DNA of 64,000 bases, taken from assembly GCA_016858145.1 (NCBI GenBank), contig JAEHOE010000068.1, forward strand, positions 62,001 through 126,000, written 5' to 3'. Positions within the stretch are counted from its first letter, which is position 1; every line of letters starts with the position of its first letter. The DNA is from Edaphochlamys debaryana (lineage: Eukaryota; Chlorophyta; Chlorophyceae; Chlamydomonadales). Both the position numbers and the translations under genes were made by a program. This document shows, in pieces, positions 23,691 to 37,312 of the stretch. The notes under the pieces were generated by a model. That model had not been told where the DNA came from. It was given only the letters and a program-made list of their open reading frames with translations, and made no database searches.

Positions 23691-26594
23691 CCCAGACCGG
23701 CTGGTGACACACGACGGCCACAGCGCAGAGGCCACGCGGGCCGGCCAGTGGCTCCGCCTCCCCTCGTGATGTTGGGTTTCACTAGCTCAAAAGAAGTCAG
23801 CTTGGCACCGCCCATGTATATAGCCGGATGATCCATGTACAAAATGAAGCACAAATTAAGACCAAGAGCCGGATATACAGCTATGTAGATAAGACCTACC
23901 CCAAAGGCAGTACTTCACCCGCACAGAAGGTGGACCCGCCACTTGACCACTTCACTTCAAGGCAACACCAATGTTGCCCCCCGCCACCACCACTTCTCCG
24001 CCGGCCGTACATATGACACGGTAACTAGAAAATGCCATCGCTATTGCTCGATTTGCGACGCCCGTATTGTCTACACGTCGTACACCTTCATGCACGACCA
24101 CCCAACGCCTGCGTCCGGCTTGGTTGCACCGCACGACCCGCTCAGGGCAGCCTTGCGTAGCTGGCACCAGCCATTGTCCCACCACGTGAACACCGTGCAG
24201 CAGCCGTTGGAGGCGCTGCAGTCCTTGTTCTGCTCACAGAGGTCGCGGCAGCCCCCAATGTCAGTGTCTGGGGCGTAAGATGCAAAAGGCGGGGAGGGGC
24301 GGATGGGCTTCATGGAGAGCCTCGCCCGCTGGGTCCAGCAGGCCTATCACTTGGTGTGCTCGCAACCAAAGGACATACAGGCGCAGGCCCAAGAGGGGCT
24401 TCGATCTTCTTGCATGTACGGCAAGCAACTCACTGATGTAGAAGACGTTGCAGGCACTGAGGGCGACGACGTCTCCTGACACTTCCCAGTCGTTGACGCA
24501 GTAGTAATTGTCTGAAGGGTGGGAGTGGGGGGGGGGGGGGGTAGGGGCAAGGGCATGCATGCAAGGGACACGATGCCGGCACGGCACCGGTGACAGGTCA
24601 AGGGCGCCAGTCCCCGGGGTCAAGTACAGGACGAGGGCGGGTTACCTATCCAGGCTGTGCTGATTGACTCTGCAGACCGGGGCCATCTAGGCCATCCATA
24701 AGCATTCAGTTTCAGCCCCTCCTCGTCCCCGACGACTCACTCCAGTTTGCTCTTGCCCAACAAGTCGAGTCCACCAGACCAGCAACGCCGTTGATGCCGC
24801 TTTTGCCGTAACGGATCCTTCTTCAAGTAGCAGCTACCGTCCGTGTTCCGCACGCTGAATAAGCAGCTGCGCGTGCAGGGGAGGGGGATTCATCCAATTT
24901 AAGGGTGCGCCCAAAAGGTCAATGGATAAGGAGCAAAGCAAGATTGAGGGGCGGGGCGGCCTTGGCTCACTCTGCGTTGTTCCGGCATGCAGCTCTGCAG
25001 TCATTCACACTGCTCGTGTACAGAGAGGCGATGTCGGTCCCTGCCATGTCCCTGCCGGGGTAGCACCAGCTTCCCCACTGAAACGCTGGAGGTGGAGGCG
25101 GGGGTGGCGAAGGCGGGGGTGGCGAGGGCGGGCGTGGCGACGGCGGCGGCGGGTTGGGTGGCAGAGGGGGCCGCGGTGGCACGGGCGGAGCGGGCCAGCC
25201 GAAGACCTCCAGCTCTTGGATGTGCAAGTAACCAGCGTCGGCCACGCCGCCGCCGTTGGGGTTCATGTTCTGCAGCGTTACGATGCGGCCCTGGCGCGCC
25301 GGGATAATGGGCACTCGATACACATCGCCGTTGGCGCCGAAGCTGCTCATCTTCCACACGAGAGGGTTGATGCTAATGTAGCGATTGTCGTCGGGGTAGC
25401 GCGTGATGGGCTGCCAGCCGATGCGGACCTCGGCAAAGGCCAGGCGGTTGCCGCAACTGTGGGTGATGTCAGTCAGCAGGGAGGAGGGAACGAACAACGG
25501 GAGGCGGACGTCGGCCTCACACCCGCAGTCCGCAGGCCCTCTGTCGGTCATCATAGTCGTACACCTAGGTGACCCAAGCCCGGATTTCTTTTCAGCGCTT
25601 GAGCGCCTGCTGGCTCCCTGTCCTTGGCTGTACAAGTACTTGTCCTTGTGTGCCTCTGTGCTTCTCAAAACCACACCACCACGGCACTGGCTGCGATATA
25701 TCCTCACCGCCCCACAGCCACCCACCAGTCGGCTCTGTTGTAGAGGGCGAAGCGGCTGATGAAGAAGGGCCCCCCGAGGTCGACGGAGAGCCAGGGGAGC
25801 GGATCGGGCCCCACGGCCGAATGAAACAAGCTGCCCACGCCGGTCAGAACCCCGTCGACGGCCTTGCTGGGGAAAAAAGTGAAGGCCGTGTCCGGGGTCG
25901 TGGTGGGGACGTAAAAGGAGGAGCCAAAGACGGCCTTCCCCAAGGCGATGTTGGACTCTGCACAAGGGAGTCACGGCGCGCGCATCAAAAGCAAGAGCGT
26001 TGTAGCGCCTTACAAGAGTAAGAACGAAGCGATGAAGGCGGCTAGCTTCCAGTCGCGTTTACCTCGTGGGGGGCTCGGGGGCCGAGGGCTGGGCGGCGGA
26101 GGTGGGCGCGGGGGCCGGGGGCTGGGCGGGGCTGGTGGCTTGGGTGGCTGCAGAAGGGCATGGGACAACAACCAAGCGAATTACGCGCTGCCACTACTGC
26201 CATGGGCACTCCGTGCCAGTCCTTCCGCGTGTACCGCCTCAACCTACCCGTGGTGACGGCGGCCGGGGTGGAGGCGGTGACGGGTCTGCGGGTCATGCCG
26301 CCATACAAGAGAGTAAGCTCTAGCACTGCCAGCATGTATGCCCACGAGGTTCCTTTGAACACTTACTGAAGCACCAGAGCTGCATGTAGGAGCGGCGCCC
26401 CAGTGGGCAGACGGGAACAGCGCCCGCGCGCAGAGGGCAAGCTGACAGCGAGTTCTCCCGGCCAGAGCAGTTGAACACCTGCGAAGCATCACATTGATGT
26501 GTCAAAAGGCTGCCTGCATAGGCTTTACTTGCGGCTAGCCCCGCTTTCTTGCCAGATCAGTCCCCATCACACGAGCGTATCCCTCCCAACGCAC

Positions 26595-27988
26595 CCTCGG
26601 GAATTGGGGCACTCCCAAGGGGGGCTGGAACTCGAGTGTGTTGGTGGCCGTGCGCCCCTCAGCCCAGCCCATTGACCGGCAGGCGGTGCGCGCCTCCCGG
26701 TTGGTGAAGTTGTTGGGGCAGAAGGAATAGAAAATGTCGTTGTGGAGGACCTCGAGCCGCCCTGTGGCTGATGTGCCCCGGACCTGCTGATTAGGGAAGC
26801 CGTCGACCAGCCTTGCAGTGCCTGTCAGGACGCAAGACAGGGAGGGTGGGGTGCGCTTTTCTCATCTGGAAAGGTTAACATGCCGACGGGCTAGCGAGCC
26901 CCTCTCCCGTCTGCCCCACGCCCTCCCCAGCCTTGTGCAGCCACCCCGCGCCTGCTAGCACCCCTCCATCGTCTCACCGTTCTGGAAGTTCATGCACTTG
27001 ACGTGCACATCCTGTGCGTGTGTGCAGTCGTGGTAGCCCCAGGAGTTGCGCTCGCAGCGAGCCAGGTTGGGCTCATCACCGTAGCAGTCCACCTGGGGAC
27101 AGAGGCGGGGCCAGGGGTATTGTCAGGGACACGTCACAAGGGCGGGCTAGGTGAAAGTCCTGCGGGCGTGGCCCGGGCCCCGTGTGCTCACGTTGTCAAG
27201 CCAGATGGACATGTTGGAGATTAGAGGCGCCACCAGGGTTGCGGGAGCAGCCGTCGAGCATACCGGTTCCTGCGGGGTTACGAAAACTCTCAATGATGGT
27301 ATCAATACCCCACTCAGCACCCTGCTTCGCTCGACGCACCGTCGTTGCGCTCATGGTCCTTGGGTCAATGACGCATCCCGCCTGATAGCCGGAGCTCCTG
27401 CAGAAGACGTCCGAGTCGATCCGGTGCCACCAGTCCCCGCACGCAGTGCCCCAGTTCAGGTTGTGCCACACCTGCACGGGGTACAAACAGGGGCAGCCTT
27501 TCATTCCGCGCTTGTGGGGGTGCTTTCAGGCTACATGGTTCCAACCCACCACCAATGCGTTCGGTGTGCCACCAAGGGGACAGTCTAGGCTAGCCCGCAT
27601 TAAGAGAGCCCACACGGTGGAGAGCCCCGCGGCCGCCACCCACCGCCACTCGGCCCGCGGCCCAGGAAGGCCTGGCACCCCGTGTGGTGTTGACACGGGT
27701 GGTCGCTGTGCGGTTGCCCATCAGCCTGGGAGCGCCCTCGGCTGGGCAGTTGGGGCACTTGAAGCAGGTGACACCTGTGAAGGGGGTACGCAAGGGTAGA
27801 GGTTTGGCACTCGGGAATCGTCTCCCCAGGCAGGGCTAGTGGACTCGACTCGCATGTCACGCAAGTGGGACTTTAAGCCAGCCACCGCCTCACCCGCATC
27901 CTCCCAGTGCGAGCAGGCGTGCTGGCCCCAGGTCGTCTCGTGCATGGGGCAGTCCGCAAGCCGCGACTCGTTGCCGCGGCACTTGACC
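26595..27988. repeat. Near-identical inverted tract, copy in gene B (partner 19487-20880)
   Basis: Covers gene B exons 31-36 (27988..27894, 27774..27644, 27471..27340, 27269..27192, 27092..26978, 26821..26595) and the introns between them. See the gene A partner for the coordinate relation. Confidence 0.9.
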
Positions 27989-28354
27989 CTGGGGAGACAG
28001 AAAGCGGGCAGGGGAGCAAGGGTAAGGCGACGCGGCTAAAACTGGCGACCCCGTCTCGCAGACCCTAGCAATCACACCCGCATATGCAGCCCCCCTCTGC
28101 ACCTGTGCATCCAAATGCGTTGCCACTCAAACCCGGGGCCGAAGGCGCCGCCCCACTCGGCGTAGCCACCATCGTAACTGTACGGTGAGGGCACAATGAG
28201 GCATTGAGGGCGGGGCATGCATCAAGCGAGCATCAAGCTTATACTGAGACCGGCGGCAATGAGCGCACTGGGGCTTGATTGACTGCAGACATCTAACGTT
28301 GGAGGCCGTGTCGTATGGGCTGCACTCAGGGTGGGAGCGGTCCGCCCTCACTCA

Positions 28355-28456
<102 letters not shown>

Positions 28457-28507
28457 TCATGGGGGCCCCTCAGGTCGCTTGCGATGAATGAAAAGATAGA
28501 TAGAGGC

Positions 28508-28545
28508 AACCGGCAGCGCAACCGGCAGCGCAACCGGCAGCGCCG
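28508..28545. repeat. 12-bp tandem repeat in gene B intron 28
   Basis: CGCAACCGGCAG-type units repeat three times within the intron between exons 28 and 29 of gene B. The corresponding gene A intron lacks them, so they mark a point where the arms have diverged. Confidence 0.75.
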
Positions 28546-31500
28546 CGGCTTTCAACATTTAGCGTCACGTCCCCCAACCTAGGGGCCTGGACGTCAAACC
28601 ACGCGCAAGTGCCCCGCTCACCGTCCCGAGCTGCCGTCTGGCCAACCGTTGAGGAGCATCACGTGGTTCTCGCATTTCGCGGCAACGTGGTAGAAGCCAA
28701 AGGTGTGCCTGCAAGGAGTAAAGGGTCAACCCCAATGTTGCCCAGTCATTAATACGTCGCCCCCACACGGACTCTTCCCCACCCATGTTCTACCCTCTCC
28801 AGCAGCCATTCACACACCCACCTAAACGGCACGAAGTTTGTCAATAGGCACGCGGCTGCTGGCGGGCGAAACAGCTCCGTGACCCGGGCCAGCTGGGCAC
28901 AGCACTTCTTCTCAACTAGCCGCGTCACATAAGGGGCGGCCTCCTACAAGTGCGGGGAGGAGAGTTGAGAGGAGATAGGGCGCGGCGCCAGGCCGCACGC
29001 CACGCACCGCCGTACGCTGCTTACCGCGATGCAGTTATACACTGAGACGTTTGTCGGGCAATTGCGCGCAGTAGCATTCACAAGCGCCGCCACCGCACGG
29101 TTGGCTGCCACCAGTCGACCGCAGGCGCCGGTCGTGCGGTTGCGGAGCGCACTGAGAGCGTCAAAGATGGCCGGGCAGGCGGCGTTGAAGATGGTGAGGG
29201 GCAACCGGCTGGAGCTGTAGTAGTTGGGTGGAAGGAGCGACGCGGTGGTGGTTGCCAGGGCCGTGACGGCCCCAGTCGCGGACTGGCTGGTGCCAGGCGG
29301 CGGGGCTTTGGAACCTGCAAGGGTGGTGACGCTGGATGTGACGGAAGCGGTCGTGGAGAGAGGCGGCCGGGGCGAGGGGGGCTTGAGGGCAGGGGGCTTC
29401 GGGGCAGGGGGCTTGGGAGCAGGGGGCTTGGGGGGAGGCGGCTTGGGTCTCGGGGAAGGCGGCTTGGGCCGCGGCGGGCTGGGCGGCTTTGGGGGCTGCA
29501 CTTGAAAATAGGGCCACACACTACAGTGAATGCGCAGCAGGCAGGCGCGGGGACTCCGGGTCCTCGACCCGAAGCCGCCCTGCGTGCCTCCCGTATACGG
29601 ACCTTGGGCGGCGAGGGGTATGGCACGCAAATGACGTTGCCGGGGTTGCCATCGTCGAGGAACCACGGTGGGACCATAGACATATTTCCTATGGGAGGGG
29701 AATGCATAAACACAGCAAGTAAGGGGTAGGGCGCAGCCACGTACTGTGGACCTCCGATCCCATGTTACAGCTGTACGCGTCATGTTGCAAGAATAGGAAC
29801 GCATACGCACCTGCGGTCCCGATGCAAGTCCTGCAGACGCTCAGTCCCTCGACGTCCGAATACTTGTTGCCCAGGCATGGGGGGCAGCCGATGACCTGGG
29901 TGGGGTCGCCTGTGTTTTGGGCGGTGCAGAGCCCGTGTTAATCGATTTGCGTGGTGACGCTATGGCGAAAAGAGCATGGCCTTCAGAATCCACCCACCGA
30001 GATGCCGCGGATCTAGCTAGGCGCGCGGATACAAATAGCCCTCCAAAGGGGCGGCGGCTTGGGAGTAACTACCTAGCAACGCACCGAACGTCCCCTTAGG
30101 GCAGACGCAGGCCTCCGCTCCTCCGTTCTGGTCAAAGTCCTTGGTCACGCCTGGTGCCATACACTTGAGGCACTCAGCCAGGTTGAAGCGGTTGCTGTAC
30201 TCGTTCTGCAAAGGCGAGGGGGAGGGGGAGGGGGGGAAACACACAGGCAGGGGGTTGATGCGCGAGCTAGATTCACTCCAATGTCGGCCGAGGTGGCCCA
30301 GCAGCTCAGGGCCGGTACTCACCAGGCCGTTGCACAGCCGGCAAAGCGGTGGCACGCCTGCCCTGCCGATCCCGCAGCCTGTAAGCAAGTTGGCGACATC
30401 AACCGCAGTCAACATGCCATGACCAGCCGGCCGGCCGTGACCTGCTGATATAGAGAGCAGCATCCCACCCACCCACCAAGGACCTTGATTTCGCAAACTG
30501 AAGCAAGCATTGCTGCAGTGCTGCTGTCGCAAGGGGCCTTGTCAGACCAGGTACCGGTGGTGTTGAGGAATGAGAGGCAAGCAGAGCTTCCACGATACAG
30601 CGCAATTCGTGGGTCGAAGTTGCTAAAAATGCTGCACAAAAGAAAACGGTGGGAGACACTTGGACATGGGACGGCATACCTAAGCGTGGCACTACCAGCC
30701 TTGATGGGCCTTAGCGTTTGCTCCGCAGCCGTCACTTACGCTCCCTAGCCCTCAGTAAACCCCCACTGCGAGGAGCCGTCGAGCCAGCGCCACTTGCGAG
30801 TCGAGAGGTCCGACACGCCTCCCGCCCACAGCGCAGTTGTGAAGCCTGGTTGCCGAATCTCGGGGCGTGCCTGGGCCGTGCACGGAGGTGGTGCAACATG
30901 AGAGCGGGCACAGGTCAGGAGGAAGGACCGCACTGTAGTGGAAGCTGGACGTTACTACTGCGCAGTTGGGTGCCGGATGAGGGGTGGAACCGTAAGCAAA
31001 TTGCCATTGCGCAGCTTACATGTAGCTTTTGGAGGAGAAGGGCTGTCTTGGTTGGGCTGTTGAGCGAAATCAGGTTGCCGCCTGCAGGCATAAGCGAACA
31101 ACAAGACATGAGAATGTCATCGGCGGCTTCGTGCCTTGGAAAGTATGCGGCACATATCCCTCACATAGGTACCTCACCGTAAAAGCCACCCTTTCAATCC
31201 TCCCAAACGCACCACCCACGCACCAAGGTCATTGCAATAATCGTACGCGTGGCGGAAGGAGGTGGGGTTCATCACAAGAATCCATTTGCGCAAAGACTCT
31301 TCCAGGAGCGTCACCGTGTCTACATGGGGCAGGCGTTAAAGCGGGGGCACAAGGTTATGCGCAAGGGTCTGACTCATGCTAAGGGGCTGAGGACTAACGA
31401 AGCCCGCGCTCCTGGCGGCGCTACTTGAAGTGTCCCCATCGTGGTCACCACCTCCCGGCACACCCGGGATATAACTCAACCTGCTCCCTGCCACTTCGAA

Positions 31501-34500
31501 CTACATGGACCGCCCCGCGGTCCTCGCCAGCCTCACTCGAAATCTCTTCAGGCTTGGGTCCTCCGCAATCAATCTCAAGGGTGTTGTCGATGAAGGAGCG
31601 CGCACTGGCAAAGCGGCCGTTGAGCACGCCGCTGACGGGAACCGGAATGGTACCACCAAGGCCGCGGGTGTAGATGAGAGCTGTAGCCCTGAAGAACAAC
31701 AGAGCAACAGCGATAAACGCGTCACGCGCGCGTAGAGATTCCGACCCGAGCAAGCCGCCCATATGTAAGATCACGTTTTGGGCTGTGCACCTTCCAGAGG
31801 TACCACCTACCCGAGTGCATTTATTACCACTAGGTGGGGCAGCAGTGCATCTTGTGTGTCCCCCATCGCACCTACCGGTATGGCATGTCCCTGTACTCTT
31901 CGAAGTCGAGCCACATGCGCACATTGTACTTGTCGGGGTTGTAATCCACGGATCGCGTGAAACCCTGGATCGGGGGAGGATGCCACCGCAGGTAAGCAGC
32001 AGGCAAACGGGACACCATACCGTACGACCGCTAAGAAATTCCGCAAGTGAACATTTCCGCACCCCCTTCAGCAGTTTCTTTCGTAAACGTTAAAGGCTTC
32101 CGCAGGGGCAGCGGGTTTTCCTTGACAACTATAAGGATTTCCGCACCCCTCATCGCCAAGCCAAATTTCCGCAGCAGGGCCGGCCTTGCAGCCCTCTGCA
32201 ACAAGTCTGCGCACACCAGCAGGCCTCCCCTCAGTCCTCTGTAGCCCTGATGCTCCAACCTCACCGACCCCAGAAGCCTGCCTTTGCTACGGTATACGTG
32301 TGCGTGCGTGCGTTGGGCGGGTTGAGTGGGTTGCAGCAGCAGGAGCGAAACAGATAGAGGGCCCGCCTGCATGGCACGGCACGCGACACGTACCCAACTT
32401 TCCCGCACCCCCCGCCCGAGTTTCTTTGGCAAACTTTCGCATTTCCGCACCCGCCACATTTAATCACGGTAAGAGGCGATGGGCTATTGCGCATTAGCAT
32501 CATCACGCTTGGCCCAGACCTATTGCGGACTTACGACAGTACTCGATATGCTGTACTCAGTGCCGTTGGTTTGCTGCAATGGAAGAAGGATAGCAAGGAT
32601 AGCAAAAGGCGAAAAAATGGTTGACCACTCGAGGCGTTGGCGTGCCCGCCAGTGAAAATCAAACGTGCGAGTCGAAGCGTGTCCCACCTCGGTCCCATTG
32701 TTGACATTGAGCTCTTGACTGGCGGCGCTCTCCTGCATCACCTGCGGACGGAAATTGGCAAGAGCGTTGGGCCGAATCGTGACGATGATACATCACCCGT
32801 GCAGCTCGGACACACAATAGCCCCGCAATAGCTTTCACGCCCCAACCTGATGGAACAGAGTGTCCGTAGTCCCGGTGCTCTGTTCGACTGCGTCAGAGAC
32901 CTCCTTGCTGCTCTGCGCCGACTCGCTGGCCTCGCGGGTAGACACGAGGCTGCGAGACTGTGAGCGGTCGACAGCATTTGAAATACTTGAAGACCTGGGA
33001 GGCAAGAGGGAAGAGGGGATTGTATGCAAATGCATGTACGAATAGATCCAACCTGCAGTAGTGCGCCAGTAACCTCAGCTTCAGACCGCCCTAGCTAGCC
33101 CATCCTTCCGCCTAAGCTCACTTTCCGAAGCCCACGCTACGGGATTGCTCGGTGGATCCCCCACGCTCCGCTGTCCGCTCTGAGCTGAACGACTCCTCCT
33201 GGGTAACGGTTGAGCCAACCGTCTGGGACCAACCCTGCGGAAGAGATGTGGGCAAGGGAGAAGCAAGAAGAAGCAGATTTGAATACACAAGTTTGCAAAC
33301 CTGTTACACTGCCTTCCCTGCCCCGTGAGAGCTAACCAGCAAAATGCCTCGATGGCAGAGGTCTAATGCCACAGAGCCGCCCGCCGTACCTGTGACATGG
33401 TATTGGACTCGGACGCCGTCTCGGACACCTCGCTGCCCACCGTGCGCTCACGGGAGGAAGTGCGGGACTGGCCCTGCGTGGCCGTGCGCCCCCGCGTAGA
33501 GCCTTGCGATTCCTGTGGGACAGGTGGGCGGTGAGGCTTACTAACCCTCGCTAGCAGCCCAGCGGTCACGAGGTAACGTTTGGCAGAATGAAGCGACACC
33601 CCGCTTTGGCGCCCATGCACACGTTGAGGGCTCCCGCCCAGGAAACGGCCGTTCACTGTGCGTAGCCATGGATAACACCTCATGCGCCAGCCAGCAGTAC
33701 CAAAACAAGTGCAGGCTCCGCCCCAAAGCCCCCTGAATCTTGGATACTGCCAAGGTGCCTTGACCTCGCAGCCTTGCTCACCTGAAAGCCTTGCGAGTGC
33801 GCCTGACTTTGGCTATTCGTGAGCGAAGATGACATCTCCTCACCTGCAACGGCCAGAGATAGAGGGTCGGCAGTGTAGCAAGCGTTCACCTCGCTGTGCC
33901 CCCCATCCGTCGTGGCCATGCCCAGGCCTCTGTCCACGCATCCTTCATCCGCCCTACCCTGCGTCATGCTGGCCTCCATCGAGGCCGTCAGGGACTGCTC
34001 CGCGCTGACTTGCGTGTTTGTTTCCGCCAGGCCTGGGATGCCGCCCTGGAAGCCCGTCTGCACGCCAATGGTGGTGGTGGAGCTCAGGCCGGCAGACACG
34101 GTGCCCGAGGTGGACTGGGAGTGGCCATTGGTCCGGGAGTTCTCCTGCGGGCGGGCATTCGGCGAAGGTCGACGAGAGGGGTCGGGAAAGGTTAAGAGGC
34201 AGGCTTCAAGAGGGATTACACCCCCTGGGACAAGCGCAGGCCCCCCACGCAGCCGCCGTACCTGGCTGTTTGTGACCTCGTTGCTCCGAGTGGCGGAGGT
34301 CTCAAACGATTGAGAGTCTGCAATCTCGCTGCTGCTGGTGTCCGAGGTGCCCGTAGTCGACGACTCGCTCATGGTGCGGCCGCGGCTGCGCTCCTGTGTG
34401 TTCGAGACCTCGCGGCTGTTTGTCGTCTCGCGGGAGTCGGACCTGGGGTGGGGAAGATCGTACGCAATTCACGGCACATCACCAAGGTAGGCCGTTGTGT

Positions 34501-37254
34501 GACAATGAAGGCCATGCTTTGGGCGAAGGAAAATGCATCCAGGCCTCAGGACTCCCTTTGCCGCCCCTGCGCAATAGATGGGCCCCAGCTGATTCTTAGC
34601 CTATGTAGCCGGGGGTCTCGTACCCACAACCGCCACACGGCAGCCGTCTGCAGCCGCCCCACCCCTTTTTCCCCGGCCCACCTTCCAAACGATTTTGTCG
34701 TTCCGGCGCTAACCGAGTCGGACCAATGCGATGACGTAGACATGCCCTCAGTAATCTCCTGTGATTCCGTCTGCTCCTTGGTGACTGTCACGCCCTCAGA
34801 CACCTCCACGCCCTCCTGCGCCGAAGCACTAAACGACACGCCCATAACCTGACCCGTGGTGGCGGTCTTCGTCAGGCCAACCTGTGGAGGCGCGGGGGAG
34901 CGCGAGGCTAACGTAAACGTTGCCCATGGGTTCCACCTCCTGCTGCTGCTGACGTGCCATGGCGATGTGGGCGGTATGAGTCCCACGCCGCGCGCAATTA
35001 GCGCTGCGTGCATGCCCCACACGCACAGGAGTCGTGTGCATCCGACTACGTGGCCCAAAACTTGGCAAGGAGACGTGTACATCCGTCCGTTCCCCTGTTC
35101 ATTCAGCCCTGCCCCACCTGTGTTGTTGTGCCCGTCTCTTTTCCCTGTGTCAGGCCCTGTGTGAGAGACTTGCTGTTGGCCACGCCAAAGGAGCGCGTTA
35201 CAGTGTCAGAAGTGGTGACTGAGAAGGTCTCGGAGCGCTCGACCGTCATGGAGCACGTGGCTCGGGTGTCTGTATCCGCAAGCCTGCAGACGGTGGCGAA
35301 GGGGCGCGAGAGGCAGGGGACGCAGTGCATGTAGCACGGAGTGGGCTTGAATTGCAACCAGGTGTTGGTTCCGGGTGCTGGTTTAGAACCCCTCTAAGTC
35401 CCTACTCAAATGCTTGAGCTAAAAACAAATGTCAGGCGTGCGCGTCGCCCCGACAAGGCTTGTAAGCCCTGGATGGATCCTGCTACGCAGCAGCCCTGCC
35501 TATCCGGCTTGTTGCGTGCCAATTAGCGTCACCTACCTGCAGAATGCCTTGTTGCCAAGGCACTCGTCCTGTACGCTGATGCTTTGAGAGGGCTCCTTTC
35601 CAAGGAACTTGTACGAGCCGAGGTCATAGATAACCTTGTCTACACAACAAGCGCATGTAGGTAGCACAGCGTTAGGAGGTCTGATTGACAAGCGCGCGAT
35701 TCACATGCGCCGTACCCACCAGGCCACGGATAGAAGATGAGGAACAGGCTGTTTATGTACTCGACCCCTGTGTCATCCAGCCGCGTGCTGCCGCCAAGGC
35801 CCGCCAGGATACCCGAGTTGGGCTCCTTGACAGTCACAGCGGTGTCACAGGAAGCCTTGCCGCTTTTGAGCACGCCGCCATAGGTGGTGATTATGCACAG
35901 CGAGCCAAGCGTCACCGTATTACGGCGGTAGGTGTCTTTCTGGATGTCCAGGAACGCCAGGCTGACCTTCAGGATGCGCTCGCCTGGGGGATGGAAGAGC
36001 AAGTGAAAAGGTGGGGAAAAGGTGGCGAAGACATGGCTGAGGTAGTTGGATGGGGTGCGTGCGCAAGGCGGGTGAAGCACGCTGGGGTTGTTTGAAAGCG
36101 CCGTGATACCTCCCAGGCATTCGGTGAGGGGCAGTCAAGGCCTCACGCTTGAGCTCTCCTTGCACACGCACGAAAGCTTGCCCTCCGCGCCTCACCTGGG
36201 AAGAGGTCGAGGGTCTGAGGCAGACCAAAGGGGCAGTGCTGCCCAACCGAGTAGCTCTGCCCCCCACGCGTCCGGATATCAATCTTGCAGATGCGCGTGT
36301 TGCGCTTGGTGTCGAGCGACACTATCGAGATCCTGGGCTCAGGGGGACGGGGCAGGAACAGGCAGGGGTGGAGAGGGGAGACGGCAAGGGGAGCGGGATG
36401 TGGGGCGCTTCGACACGCATGACTCGACTGCTTCGACCAGGGGTGATCACCCCTGGCTTCGACAGTCCTGATAAGCGAACCTATAAGGTAGGAAGGGCTG
36501 ACACGCTGGAATCATGCCACTTGTTGGCCGTCTGCCATGTGTGTTGGCTCTACGTACACCTAACAACGCAACGACAAGTGCGGCCACTTGCAAGGCCCGC
36601 CGTGGGCACCGCTGCAACAGCCGACTGGAGGCCGGGGGGGCAACCCGTGTCCACCCGGTTCCCCTCATACACAGTCACGCCAGCGCGTAACCCCAACCCG
36701 TAATTCAGCTTACTGGCTCACGACGTCTGGCGCGGCTGGCCCGCAGTTGGTCCAGGCGCGCGAAACGTTCAGTGGCGCCAGCCTTGAGGTATCGTTTATG
36801 GCAGCGCCCAGACGCGATGGGCCCAGAGTAATCCTAGAGGACGCAATACAACAGCTGAGTTACACCTAGTGCTCAGGCTGCTGTGGCGCCGCTGTCTGTC
36901 AGCCCATCCAGGTTCGCACCAATACGCCGTGGCCAGCGGGTCGGTCCTCCAGTCCGGCTTCTGCTTATACCATGCTGAGCACTCGTCAAAGGCGGCTGCA
37001 GCGTTCAGTAGAGCATACAGACACCCGATGGCTAAACAGCTTTTCTGCCAAGCGGTGCTACCTCTGGCCATTGCAGCAACTAATGTGGCATGTATGCCCA
37101 ATGTGACTTATGGGTATCATACCTTCCCTGGCCTAAGCCCCTGGGCCGATTGGCGACAGTTGGGACCGAGCACGCCGTTCCACGCTAGTGCGGCCTAGAC
37201 AAGCTTACTTTCTTGAACGTCAATACAATCATTCCAGCGCCATACGCAGCATTG

Positions 37255-37260
37255 TATAAA
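37255..37260 (+). promoter_or_regulatory. TATA box candidate of gene C
   Basis: TATAAA in an AT-rich patch, 58 bp before ATG 37313 and 184 bp from the divergent gene B start. The spacing suits transcription starting near 37285. Confidence 0.45.
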
Positions 37261-37312
37261 GCGCCGAACAATAAGTCGCCGATGGGCGCCTACGCTTGCT
37301 GTCGCGCTGGTT

